A DNA stretch of 17,275 bases from Mucilaginibacter empetricola (GCF_024808665.1 NZ_JANUBZ010000027.1:1-17275); one strand, 5' to 3'; positions 1 to 7,285 are shown, numbered from the stretch's first letter. Numbers and translations are program-made. The notes: generated by a model not told the origin, from the letters alone.

Positions 1-15
1 TCTTTACCATGCCTG

Positions 16-46
16 AACGTTCTTTATAGCACCCAAAAAGTGCAAA
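16..46 (+). repeat. Leader repeat and hairpin, copy 1
   Basis: The 18 bases AACGTTCTTTATAGCACC at 16-33 are repeated exactly at 5747-5764. Similarity continues after the 18-mer: this copy has a 7-base loop between GCAC (29-32) and GTGC (40-43). Stem bases are identical in the two copies while the loop differs, which suggests the hairpin matters. It lies 54 bp upstream of the RHS core start at 88. A TGA at 49-51 closes the RHS frame just downstream of the repeat. Confidence 0.7.
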
Positions 47-87
47 GCTGAAAATCGGAAACAATCGGAAAACTTTATGGCAGGCAA

Positions 88-936
88 TACGATTACGGTG
101 CACGTTTCTACGACCCTGTAATCGGTAGATGGACGACTCCAGATCCATTAGCTGAGAAGCTACCAGGTTGGTCACCTTACAACTACGTTCTTAATAATCC
201 AATGAAACTGTTTGATCCAGATGGATTATTTCCATTCCCTGTAACTGTCCGGGCTTTTGCCCCCCCAGGTTCATTCTCAGGGTCTGGTTTTGATGATGAT
301 AAAAGAGGGTTCTCTGCAAGTTCAAACGCAAGTTCACGTTTGTCGCAGACTACAACAATCAATCCGGTTACTGGGGAAGTTTCAGGTGGGCATGTAACCA
401 GCACTGGTACACATTTCTTTGGTATCCCAGTTGGGAACGCAGAAAACTTTTCTTCTGAAGGCTCGGTAGATAGAATAGGAATGTCTGAATCTGGTGATAA
501 TCATACCCTTTCGGTAGATGAACATCTTACTGGTTCTGATCCAGCAGGCTTGAAACTCGCACCGGACGTAATGTTAAATTCAGGGATTAGTCTAACAGAG
601 AATGATAAGGCAGGATTTTTAGATGCTAATATCACTTTGACAGGTAAAGGCTTCCCTGCTTCTGAAGCACTTATTGGCGATACAGGCGGTAAAAACATAT
701 TATTGACGGGTGCTGCTACTTATGGGGGATTAACCGATTTGATTAAAAATGATCCAAAGCAGGTGGCATCAATTGGTGTGCGCATATCTATCGATGGAAA
801 AGGTAACTTTACAGGTGTAACCTATAATGGTAAAAACTATTCTGTAGCCGACTGGAATAAAGCCCAACAAGCAGCACCAGCAGGGCCACACCATAATTAC
901 TCAAAGCAAAATATACAAGGACAAACCGAACAATGA
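88..936 (+). CDS. Orphan RHS C-terminal tip 1 (toxin-like, 5'-truncated)
   Basis: This is the C-terminal end of an RHS-repeat protein, cut off from any RHS barrel. The frame opens with [10 protein letters not shown] (88-117), then RW..PDPLAEK and a YNY..NNP..LFDPDGL segment: the end of the RHS core that precedes a polymorphic toxin tip. The rest (about 235 codons) is a variable domain with RAFAPP (250-267) and RGFS (304-315) motifs. I have seen similar motifs in Bacteroidota RHS proteins but cannot tie them to a known toxic activity. The frame is closed upstream by a TGA at 49-51 and the first ATG is at 202, inside the core, so the tip probably needs recombination onto a full RHS gene to be displayed. 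Its stop overlaps the next start (ATGA), which indicates coupling to the downstream gene. Confidence 0.75.
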   Translation, partial: YDYGARFYDPVIGRWTTPDPLAEKLPGWSPYNYVLNNPMKLFDPDGLFPFPVTVRAFAPPGSFSGSGFDDDKRGFSASSNASSRLSQTTTINPVTGEVSGGHVTSTGTHFFGIPVGNAENFSSEGSVDRIGMSESGDNHTLSVDEHLTGSDPAGLKLAPDVMLNSGISLTENDKAGFLDANITLTGKGFPASEALIGDTGGKNILLTGAATYGGLTDLIKNDPKQVASIGVRISIDGKGNFTGVTYNGKNYSVADWNKAQQAAPAGPHHNYSKQNIQGQTEQ

Positions 937-1250
937 AACGACCAACCTACACTATAGTTAATGTCATTTATCAAATTATAATATGCTGGCTGCTGGTTAT
1001 ATTGAACGCATTTTATAACGACTTGCTCATTCCGGAAAGTTTAGCACATTCATCTGCCAGGCTTGGACTAAAGATACTTATATCAGTGGCAGAAGGAGTC
1101 ATACTAATAGCAGCAGCTTATGCAGGCAATCGAGTGTCGTTAAGTGATAAGGATGATAAAGTAACTCAAAAGAACATTGCAAATAGAACCGGCATAGTGC
1201 AATTAATCATCACAGTGTGCTTTATGTTAGTTGTGATATTAAAAGGTTAG
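933..1250 (+). CDS. Small three-helix membrane protein, candidate immunity protein 1
   Basis: This 105-aa protein has three likely membrane helices at about residues 8-26, 46-64 and 86-103, with a charged stretch (SDKDDKVTQK) before the last. The start overlaps the stop of the RHS tip by four bases, the usual layout of a toxin and its immunity gene, and a terminator follows about 35 bp downstream. In polymorphic toxin systems an immunity protein normally lies directly after the tip. Membrane-embedded immunity proteins usually protect against toxins acting at the membrane or in the periplasm. I do not recognise the family. The immunity role rests on position and translational coupling only. 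Confidence 0.7.
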   Translation: MKRPTYTIVNVIYQIIICWLLVILNAFYNDLLIPESLAHSSARLGLKILISVAEGVILIAAAYAGNRVSLSDKDDKVTQKNIANRTGIVQLIITVCFMLVVILKG

Positions 1251-1283
1251 TCCGAATAAAAAAGAAAGATAAATGTAAATGAC

Positions 1284-1310
1284 AAGGCCCCGATTGGGGC
1301 TTTGTTCGTT
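1284..1310 (+). terminator. Rho-independent terminator after cassette 1
   Basis: An 8-bp stem (AAGGCCCC/GGGGCTTT, with one G-T pair) has a GATT loop and is followed by the T-rich TTTGTTCGTT. It lies between the candidate immunity gene and the convergent XRE gene. Its 3' part, GGGCTTTGTTC (1297-1307), recurs exactly at 7305-7315 after the second cassette. Confidence 0.75.
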
Positions 1311-1319
1311 ATATAGCTT

Positions 1320-1673
1320 TTACTTAGCCAATTCCTGGATATGCCTTTTGGTGATAAAGGCATCAATAAAAGTCTTCACTAAATGCTTGTCTTCTGGACT
1401 AAATAACTCCACTTCCTTAAACTGTTTAAGCAACTCCCGGTCAGTCAATTGCGCCGTTACCGATGCATCGTTCATGTCATCATTCACCAGGTAATCGGTA
1501 GTTGTATCTAATGCCCTGGCCAGCTTGGAAAGCATATCTGCTGCGGGTTTGGCCTTGCCTATTTCATAGCGGCCAATCTGCACATAAGAGTTCAGCCCTA
1601 CGATTTTGGCAAGCTCCGCCTGTTTCAGTCTTTTTTGGGTACGTAACTCCTTGATCCGGGTTCCTAAACTCAT
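1320..1673 (-). CDS. XRE-family HTH transcriptional repressor
   Basis: This 117-aa protein has an N-terminal Cro/CI-type helix-turn-helix (about residues 5-60; LKQAELAKIVGL, then QIGRYEIGKAKP as recognition and support helices). A short C-terminal region typical of Bacteroidota XRE regulators follows (LTDRELLKQFKEVE, then VKTFIDAFI near the end). It is divergent from the ATPase-recombinase operon with 143 bp between the starts, so it most likely represses that operon and perhaps itself. A dyad overlapping a candidate promoter at 1750-1765 is a plausible operator. The same gene position is occupied by an XRE remnant after the second cassette (7314-7397). The family is clear; the target is inferred. 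Confidence 0.9.
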   Translation of the reverse strand: MSLGTRIKELRTQKRLKQAELAKIVGLNSYVQIGRYEIGKAKPAADMLSKLARALDTTTDYLVNDDMNDASVTAQLTDRELLKQFKEVELFSPEDKHLVKTFIDAFITKRHIQELAK

Positions 1674-1695
1674 TATTCCTTTGTTCCTATCACAT

Positions 1696-1703
1696 CAAAA
1701 ATA
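1696..1703 (-). promoter_or_regulatory. Candidate -7 box of the XRE gene
   Basis: On the minus strand these bases read TATTTTTG, an exact match to the Bacteroidota -7 consensus TAnnTTTG, 23 bp before the XRE start codon. I see no good -33 TTTG at the usual spacing, so this is tentative. Confidence 0.3.
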
Positions 1704-1749
1704 CTAAGAATGATACACATAGTACGTGGTAAAATACAAATGGGTATCA

Positions 1750-1778
1750 CTTGCGTTTATGCAAGCATCATACTTATT
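1750..1778 (+). promoter_or_regulatory. Candidate promoter and operator for the recombinase operon
   Basis: CTTGC-GTTTAT-GCAAG (1750-1765) is a 5-bp dyad. It covers TTG (1751-1753), which could be the -33 box, with TACTTATT (1771-1778) as a partial match to the Bacteroidota -7 consensus TAnnTTTG, 17 bases further on. The start codon at 1817 is 38 bp downstream. The divergent XRE repressor would be the natural ligand of the dyad. The boxes are imperfect. Confidence 0.4.
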
Positions 1779-1816
1779 ATTGCAAAATAAAAAAGTAGTA
1801 TATAACATCATTTCTA

Positions 1817-3439
1817 ATGAATATAGTACCTAAGCTTATTGTAGAAAATCCTGAACTATTGTTATACATTGATGGCAAGCTGCACATTACCGTCCTGGGC
1901 GGCATTAAACTGACCGGCTTTGACCGCTTAAAAGTAACATTAAAGATAGTCTGCGGTGGCAATACCAACAGGGCTTTCCGCCACAACCTTGACTTGTACA
2001 ACAGCGTTCACACCGAACAACTGATAGAGAAAGCCGGTGATGCGCTGGATGTGGCTGCGGCTGAACTCGCCGGGGTGATCAGCCGCTTGACTGCTGCCCT
2101 GGAAGATTACCGGACTGAGCGGCTGGAAGCCATGAAGCCTAAACAAGCCGAAAAGAAGCAGCTCACCGAGGGTGAGCGTAAGATTGCCCTGCAATACCTT
2201 AAAGCGCCAGGCCTGCTCGGCAGAACCAGGCAGGCCATCGCGTCCAGCGGCATTATCGGTGAGGAGGTGAACAGCCTGATCGCTTACCTGATCTATACTT
2301 CGAGAAAACGGAATACACCACTTCACCTGATGTGCCTGGGGCCGTCAGGCAGCGGTAAGACCTGGTTACAGGAAAAGGTCAGCGACCTGATCCCGGAAGA
2401 AGATAAGCTGGAAATCACCGTACTGAGCATGAATGCCTTTTACTATTTCGGCAGGGATGAACTGAAAAACAAGCTGTTGCTGATCGAAGATATGGACGGC
2501 GCGGATAACGTGCTGTACCCGCTCCGGGAACTGCAAAGTAAGCGCAGGATAACCAAAACGGTAACCCTGAAAGATAGCAAAGGTAACTTGAAAACGGTTA
2601 CGCTCACTGTGGAGGGGCCGGTATGCGTGAGCGGTTGCACTACCCGCGAACAACTTTACGAGGACAACGCCAACCGGTGTATCCTGCTGTACACGGATGG
2701 CAGCCCTGAACAGGATAAAAAGATTATGGATTACCAGCGCAAGCAAAGCGCCGGGGTGGTGGATCATCAGGCCGAGCGCATTGTCCGCGAACAGTTGAAG
2801 AACGTACAGCGGTTATTACAGCCTGTCGGCGTTAAAAACCCCTATGCCACCTACCTGCAACTGCCGGAGGCCATATTCAAGCCCAGGCGCACCATGCTGC
2901 TGCTGCTTTTGTTCACCGAAACCATTACCTGGTACCACCAGTATCAAAGGGAACTGAAAACCGATATCAGTACCGGCGAGCAGTATGTGGAAAGCACAAT
3001 TGAAGATATAGAAGTCGCCTTTTCACTGCTGGAAACAACCCTGCTCAAAAAGAGCGATGAGTTAAATGATGCCTGCCGTTCATTCTTTGAAAAACTGAAA
3101 GCCTGGCTAAGACAAAACGATAGCGAAACCTTTTACAGCAAAGAGGTGCGTCCTGTCTTTCGCCTCAGCCCAAGCAGCCTGGCTCGTTACCTGTATGAAC
3201 TGGAACGCATGGGTTATATCAAAATCGCGCGTGGCAGCCGCTATAAAGGCTTTGAATACAAAGTACAAAGCTGGGATGATCTGGAAACCCTGACCAATGA
3301 TGCACATTCCATGATGGCAAACATCCTGACTGAGATACGTAAGGTAAATCATAGTACCCCAGGTGTAGCCCAAAGCCCCGATGGGTTACATAACGTGCAG
3401 AAAACCAGTAAGAAAACCGCAGTAACCCAAGCGCAGTAG
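1817..3439 (+). CDS. AAA+/MCM-like P-loop ATPase with C-terminal winged helix
   Basis: This 540-aa protein has a Walker A motif GPSGSGKT (residues 175-182), a Walker B stretch KLLLIEDMDG (219-228), a sensor-like SGCTT (272-276) and a following NANRC arginine that may act as a finger. The C-terminal part has a winged-helix-like segment (LSPSSLARYLYELERMGYIKIARGSR). The core resembles the ATPase part of Bacteroidota mobile-element primase/helicase proteins, but no CHC2 zinc finger or TOPRIM region is visible; about 120 residues of unclear fold precede it. It is the first gene of an operon with two tyrosine recombinases (3 bp to the next start). It may remodel DNA or load a helicase during excision or replication of the unit. 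The ATPase call is firm; the role is inferred. Confidence 0.75.
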   Translation: MNIVPKLIVENPELLLYIDGKLHITVLGGIKLTGFDRLKVTLKIVCGGNTNRAFRHNLDLYNSVHTEQLIEKAGDALDVAAAELAGVISRLTAALEDYRTERLEAMKPKQAEKKQLTEGERKIALQYLKAPGLLGRTRQAIASSGIIGEEVNSLIAYLIYTSRKRNTPLHLMCLGPSGSGKTWLQEKVSDLIPEEDKLEITVLSMNAFYYFGRDELKNKLLLIEDMDGADNVLYPLRELQSKRRITKTVTLKDSKGNLKTVTLTVEGPVCVSGCTTREQLYEDNANRCILLYTDGSPEQDKKIMDYQRKQSAGVVDHQAERIVREQLKNVQRLLQPVGVKNPYATYLQLPEAIFKPRRTMLLLLLFTETITWYHQYQRELKTDISTGEQYVESTIEDIEVAFSLLETTLLKKSDELNDACRSFFEKLKAWLRQNDSETFYSKEVRPVFRLSPSSLARYLYELERMGYIKIARGSRYKGFEYKVQSWDDLETLTNDAHSMMANILTEIRKVNHSTPGVAQSPDGLHNVQKTSKKTAVTQAQ

Positions 3440-3442
3440 AAA

Positions 3443-4339
3443 ATGCAAGGCACCTTAAAAAATCCACTCTATATCCGGCTTCATGCAGGCTTTACCCAAT
3501 GGCTGCGCGTGATGAACTTTGAACCGACCAGCCACCGGGATATGCCCAAAATGCTGGCTGAGTTCCTTGCTTTTCTGGAAGCCCGTGATTGCAATCACCA
3601 GCATGATATTCAGGAAAAACATCTGAAAGACTACCTGCAATACCTGCAAGAACGACCTAATGATAAATGGGGCGGCGGGTTAAGCAAAAACTATATCCGC
3701 AAGCAATTCCAGGTGATCCGGAAGTTCGTCCGCTACCTTACTGAAAGCGGGCAAGGCAGTTTTACGGTGAAGCTGCGCATTAAAGGCAAAAGCACCAATA
3801 TCAAAAGCATTCTCACTTTACAGGAGGTCAGCAAGCTGTACGATGCTGTTAAGGATGATTTATTCGGGCTGCGGGACAGAGCCATGCTTGCCCTGTATTA
3901 TGGCTGCGGCCTGCGGAGAAACGAAGCGGTTAACGTCAATGTTAAAGACATTCTGTTAGATAAGGAACTGGTTTATGTAAGGAAAGGTAAGGGTTATAAA
4001 GAGCGTTACGTGCCGCTGGCCGGTACCGCTAAAGCCGATCTGGAAAACTATATCTTGTATGCCCGTCCTCATCTGACCGGGGATAAAAAGGATGATGCCT
4101 TATTCCTGAATGTTAATGGTAACAGGCTCACTGGCGAAACGTGTTATACGCGCCTGCAAACATTGAAAAATACAGCGGGCATCAATAATAAACCTGTCGG
4201 GCTGCATACCCTGCGACATAGCATTGCCAGCCATCTGCTGCATTCAGGAATGCCGTTAGAACAAATCCAGCGCTTTTTAGGACATAGCAGCATGGAAAGT
4301 ACGCAGATCTACACCCACTTAAAGCATGAGCAAATATAA
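3443..4339 (+). CDS. Tyrosine recombinase/integrase (XerC/D-like)
   Basis: This 298-aa site-specific tyrosine recombinase has an N-terminal core-binding (SAM-like) domain at about residues 8-105 and a catalytic domain at about 120-298. The catalytic set is complete: R158 (GCGLRRNEA), K183 (GKGYKER), H255-x-x-R258 (HTLRHS), H281 (LGHSS) and nucleophile Y290 (TQIYTHL). Length is that of XerC/XerD. It starts 3 bp after the ATPase gene and overlaps the next recombinase by 14 bp, so the three genes are very likely co-transcribed and translationally coupled. It probably performs strand exchange at the unit's ends. The substrate site is unknown; the direct leader repeats are the best candidates. Confidence 0.95.
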   Translation: MQGTLKNPLYIRLHAGFTQWLRVMNFEPTSHRDMPKMLAEFLAFLEARDCNHQHDIQEKHLKDYLQYLQERPNDKWGGGLSKNYIRKQFQVIRKFVRYLTESGQGSFTVKLRIKGKSTNIKSILTLQEVSKLYDAVKDDLFGLRDRAMLALYYGCGLRRNEAVNVNVKDILLDKELVYVRKGKGYKERYVPLAGTAKADLENYILYARPHLTGDKKDDALFLNVNGNRLTGETCYTRLQTLKNTAGINNKPVGLHTLRHSIASHLLHSGMPLEQIQRFLGHSSMESTQIYTHLKHEQI

Positions 4340-5621
4340 GTTTGCCCCCGCTGTACTGGCAGTTTTAGCGCCTTTCCAGGCTTATTTGCAGCAGGGACAT
4401 TACGATAAAGACTATATCCGGCGGCATAAGAGCTATGTGGGTATCTTCCTGGAATGGATAGCGCGGAAAAGCCTTGCCGCAGAACAGGTGACCCCTGCGG
4501 ATGTGCTGGAGTTTGCCAGCCAGCTTAAAAAGGATAGCCATAGGATCAGGCAGGTTAACCGGATGTTGCTGTCGGTAAGGTATTACTTTAAATGGCTTGG
4601 GCAGGCAGGCAATAATCCCGCAGCCGGCATTATCCTGAAAGGCGCGACGAGGCAAGTTCCCCAGAGCCTGTATAACTTTGCTCCTGCTATACTGACAGCT
4701 TTAGAGCCTTTCAAATCTTATTTACAACAGGAACATTACAGCCCAGACTACATTCGTCAGAACAGGAACTATGCAGGTATCTTCCTCGAATGGACAGAAA
4801 AAGAAAGTCTTGCGGTCGAGCAGCTTACTCATGCGGATGTCTTAGAGTTTGCTGACCGGCTCAGGCAGGAGAACCATAGTATCAGGCAAATCAATCAAAT
4901 GATGCGATCTTTAAGATATTACTTCGCTTATTTGCAGCAGGAACGGAAGATTAGTCATAACCCGGCAGCTGGTATTATCCTGAAAGGAACGATCATAAAT
5001 CTTCCTCATGATCTGCTAACCAACGCCGAAATGGAATCACTTTATGAAAGTTACCAGGTAACGGACAACCGTACCTATCGTAATAAAGTAATTGTTGGTT
5101 TGTTTGTCTATCAGGCGATTACCAGGGACGAACTACTCCACCTGCGGCCTGAACACCTGAAACTTAGAGAGGGTAAAATCCATATTCCCGCAACAGGAAG
5201 GCAGCTTGGCAGGGCGCTTGCTTTACAACCTCATCAGATCCTGGAATTGCACGAATATCTTTTGGTGATCCGGCCAAAGATAATAGCCGAACGCCTGGAC
5301 GAACGTTCAGGGCGAAAGCCAGGTCACTATAAAGATGAACAGAATATTGAGCGGCTCTTTATCAGCATCAGTAGTCTTGAAGACCTTAGAAACAGCTTGT
5401 TGCACCTCAATTATGCATTACGTAAACTGAATCCAAAATACAAACATGCAAAGCAGATCAGGCAAAGCGTCATAACAGAATGGCTTAAGGAAAAGAACCT
5501 GCGGACAGTCCAATATATGGCGGGGCATCGCTATGTCAGCTCGACCGAACGCTACAAAACCAACAATCTGGAAGACCTTAAAGAGGCGCTCAACAAGCAT
5601 CACCCGCTAACTCTATCTTAA
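4326..5621 (+). CDS. Second tyrosine recombinase with duplicated core-binding domain
   Basis: This 431-aa protein has a tandem duplication of the N-terminal core-binding domain. Residues 4-106 and 116-221 align along their whole length (YKFAPAVL/YNFAPAIL, YIRR/YIRQ, GIFLEW/GIFLEW, ADVLEFA/ADVLEFA, NPAAGIILKG/NPAAGIILKG). The catalytic domain follows: R267 (AITRDEL), R379 (AKQIRQS), H401 (AGHRYVSS) and Y410 (TERYKT). The usual His three residues before the second Arg is Lys376, and the beta-hairpin Lys may be replaced by Arg292. It starts inside the previous gene (14-bp overlap). Two adjacent recombinases, one atypical, recall Tn554-type elements where both are needed. The extra domain could let it bind a longer or double site. 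The catalytic substitutions may make it a structural partner. Confidence 0.92.
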   Translation: MSKYKFAPAVLAVLAPFQAYLQQGHYDKDYIRRHKSYVGIFLEWIARKSLAAEQVTPADVLEFASQLKKDSHRIRQVNRMLLSVRYYFKWLGQAGNNPAAGIILKGATRQVPQSLYNFAPAILTALEPFKSYLQQEHYSPDYIRQNRNYAGIFLEWTEKESLAVEQLTHADVLEFADRLRQENHSIRQINQMMRSLRYYFAYLQQERKISHNPAAGIILKGTIINLPHDLLTNAEMESLYESYQVTDNRTYRNKVIVGLFVYQAITRDELLHLRPEHLKLREGKIHIPATGRQLGRALALQPHQILELHEYLLVIRPKIIAERLDERSGRKPGHYKDEQNIERLFISISSLEDLRNSLLHLNYALRKLNPKYKHAKQIRQSVITEWLKEKNLRTVQYMAGHRYVSSTERYKTNNLEDLKEALNKHHPLTLS

Positions 5622-5659
5622 AAAAATCCCACCACTTATCCGGCAGAATCTTCAAAAAA

Positions 5660-5724
5660 CAACCAATCCGACAGGCCCCTGTGGTAAAAATCAACCAACC
5701 ATCGGGACTTGTGAGCAAAAAAAT
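5660..5724 (+). repeat. Imperfect tandem repeat after the recombinases
   Basis: Two adjacent units of about 32-33 bp both start CAACCAA and both hold TTGTG or CTGTG followed by an A-rich run (5660-5691 and 5692-5724). The first contains a small dyad ACAGG-CC-CCTGT (5671-5682). They lie between the last recombinase and the right leader repeat, a place where arm-type recombinase sites or a terminator could sit. The match between units is only moderate. Confidence 0.3.
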
Positions 5725-5746
5725 ATCTGTTAACTTTACAAGCATA

Positions 5747-5776
5747 AACGTTCTTTATAGCACCGAAAACGTGCAA
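5747..5776 (+). repeat. Leader repeat and hairpin, copy 2
   Basis: AACGTTCTTTATAGCACC (5747-5764) exactly matches 16-33. The GCAC/GTGC stem (5760-5763 with 5770-5773) is conserved while two loop bases differ. It lies 54 bp upstream of the second RHS core at 5818. In the RHS frame a TAG falls inside the repeat at 5758-5760, so no upstream protein can read through into the tip. Confidence 0.7.
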
Positions 5777-5817
5777 GTGGAAAAACCAGGGAAAATCTTA
5801 AAACTTATAAGGGGCTA

Positions 5818-6660
5818 TACGATTACGGTGCACGTTTCTATGATCCGGTAATTGCAAGGTGGACATCTCCCGATCCTCTTGCAGAGATAAGTAGAAGATG
5901 GTCTGCCTACAACTATGGAGAAGATAATCCAATTAGAAATATTGACGTTGATGGTTTATACGATCAGACAATATTGGATAAATGGGCCGCGGAAGATAAT
6001 GCATTTTTCGGACTTAGTGAAAGTGGCGCACCGGCTAGTATAACCACATTAGCATCAACCAGTAAAACCACTTCCGGACAATCAAAGGATAAGGGAAAAA
6101 AGAAAAAAGAGGCAAAAAAGAAAGAGGCAACAAAATTCTGGCCTAATTGGTATTATTACATACCTGTTTTGGGGCAAGCGGGGGCATCTGGTGACGATCT
6201 TACTGATGGTAACTATGGAAAAGCTACTACCGAAGAAATTACAGGTATATTAGAATTATATATGTTTGCAGAGAACGAGGCTATTTCGGCGTATAATTCA
6301 ATACTAGGAATGTTTTCAAAAAATGCTGCGGAGGGCATGGCAACTCAAATAGAAAGGGCTGCTGCAGGTATCAACATTTATTCTGGGCAGAAATCAGGTG
6401 CTGCGCTTACTGAAGTTGTTGATGACTATTATTCACAAATGGTAAATAAAACGTTCAATCCTAAACATGGAGTAGCAGGAGTAATAGAAAATGGTAAATA
6501 TATTTTAACTGATGGGAACCACAAGATGGCAGCCGCACTTAGATATATGATAGAGAAAGGTGATCCTCTGTACGTTGAGCAATTAATAAAAAATGGGAAT
6601 TGGTCCACTAAGCCCGCTTTAGAGTACGGTATAAAAATATATAAATTCGTTGTTAAGTAA
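5818..6660 (+). CDS. Orphan RHS C-terminal tip 2 with ParB-like toxin domain (5'-truncated)
   Basis: The frame begins with [10 protein letters not shown] at 5818, identical over the first 22 bases to tip 1, then [16 protein letters not shown] and DVDGLYD: the end of an RHS core. A Lys-rich linker (about 6088-6132) and a predicted helical region follow. The last ~75 codons carry [15 protein letters not shown] (6502-6546), matching the G-x-H-R-x-x-A-A motif of the ParB/Srx-like superfamily, which includes nuclease or nucleotide-using toxin domains. No ATG lies in the frame before the variable domain (a TTG occurs at 5974) and a TAG at 5758 closes it upstream, so it is probably a displaced, silent tip. 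The ParB-like fold call rests on one motif. The candidate immunity gene starts 2 bp after the stop. Confidence 0.72.
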   Translation, partial: YDYGARFYDPVIARWTSPDPLAEISRRWSAYNYGEDNPIRNIDVDGLYDQTILDKWAAEDNAFFGLSESGAPASITTLASTSKTTSGQSKDKGKKKKEAKKKEATKFWPNWYYYIPVLGQAGASGDDLTDGNYGKATTEEITGILELYMFAENEAISAYNSILGMFSKNAAEGMATQIERAAAGINIYSGQKSGAALTEVVDDYYSQMVNKTFNPKHGVAGVIENGKYILTDGNHKMAAALRYMIEKGDPLYVEQLIKNGNWSTKPALEYGIKIYKFVVK

Positions 6661-6662
6661 TT

Positions 6663-7241
6663 ATGGATAGTTATTTTATTGTTGACTATAATGCCTCTGA
6701 ATCAAACGAGATTCTCAATTTCAAGTTTAAATATGGAAAACTTTATTTGTTTTTTTCCAATGAGCTTGGGATACAGGGCGATGTTTTTAATGCCATCGCT
6801 GAAAAAGTTTCTTTTATAAATTCTTTTTTTAAAAGTGCAATCAAAGTGCCAATATACTTTGAAGAGAATAAAAAGGAATTATTGAAGATAAAAGATGACA
6901 TAAATATATCTGGAACATTCCCTTTCAGGTTAGAAGAGTATGGTTTATTTGATGAAATCTTATTGGTATTACTTGCTGAATTGAAAAAAGTCAATATTGC
7001 AATAGTTGAGACAACCGGTTTAAACGAGTCTTCAATAATTAAACTAATCAAATTTAGTTTTTTGTACTTAGAATTAAATCCCGAAAAATCAATAATATTA
7101 ATCGACAACAATTACTCAAATGTTAACACTAAAATAATTTTGAAAATTGATAAAGAAAATATTGATAAAAATTTGGACGAATGGTTACCAGATACATTAA
7201 AATCCAACAAAATTTTGATTGATTTCAAGTTGAAGTTATAA
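6663..7241 (+). CDS. Candidate immunity protein 2 (unknown family)
   Basis: This is a 192-aa protein without signal peptide or membrane helix, rich in Lys, Ile, Asn and Glu. Its DNA is clearly more AT-rich than the recombinase operon before it, a frequent trait of horizontally acquired immunity genes. It starts 2 bp after the ParB-like tip and is followed by a terminator about 45 bp downstream, the usual place for the cognate immunity gene. A cytoplasmic, soluble inhibitor would suit a toxin acting on nucleic acid or nucleotides. I recognise no domain; the function is inferred from position only. Confidence 0.75.
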   Translation: MDSYFIVDYNASESNEILNFKFKYGKLYLFFSNELGIQGDVFNAIAEKVSFINSFFKSAIKVPIYFEENKKELLKIKDDINISGTFPFRLEEYGLFDEILLVLLAELKKVNIAIVETTGLNESSIIKLIKFSFLYLELNPEKSIILIDNNYSNVNTKIILKIDKENIDKNLDEWLPDTLKSNKILIDFKLKL

Positions 7242-7285
7242 AGCAGGGGTTGCGATAATAACGTGATAGGTAATAAACAACAAAT

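Larger units (their letters stand above)
16..5746. mobile_element. Putative RHS-tip mobile unit bounded by direct repeats
   Basis: The unit runs from one copy of an exact 18-bp repeat (16-33) to just before the next (5747-5764). It holds an RHS C-terminal tip, a small membrane protein, a terminator, a divergent XRE repressor, an AAA+-like ATPase and two overlapping tyrosine recombinase genes. Paired tyrosine recombinases are known to move elements such as Tn554, and an XRE repressor facing the operon is typical of integrative elements. The repeats lie in the same leader, 54-55 bp upstream of the RHS core in both cassettes, as expected if they are recombination sites. That the unit moves, and that these repeats are its exact ends, is inference. 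The left boundary might instead belong to an adjacent copy lying upstream of the window. Confidence 0.5.

Noticed and set aside
2366..2767. Long open frame antisense to the ATPase gene
   Set aside because: A shadow frame: the opposite strand carries Walker motifs and clear family features, and the antisense protein resembles nothing.
6817..6850. Stretch resembling the leader repeat (TTCTTT and AAAAGTGCAA)
   Set aside because: Only short AT-rich matches inside a coding gene; the 18-bp core is absent.
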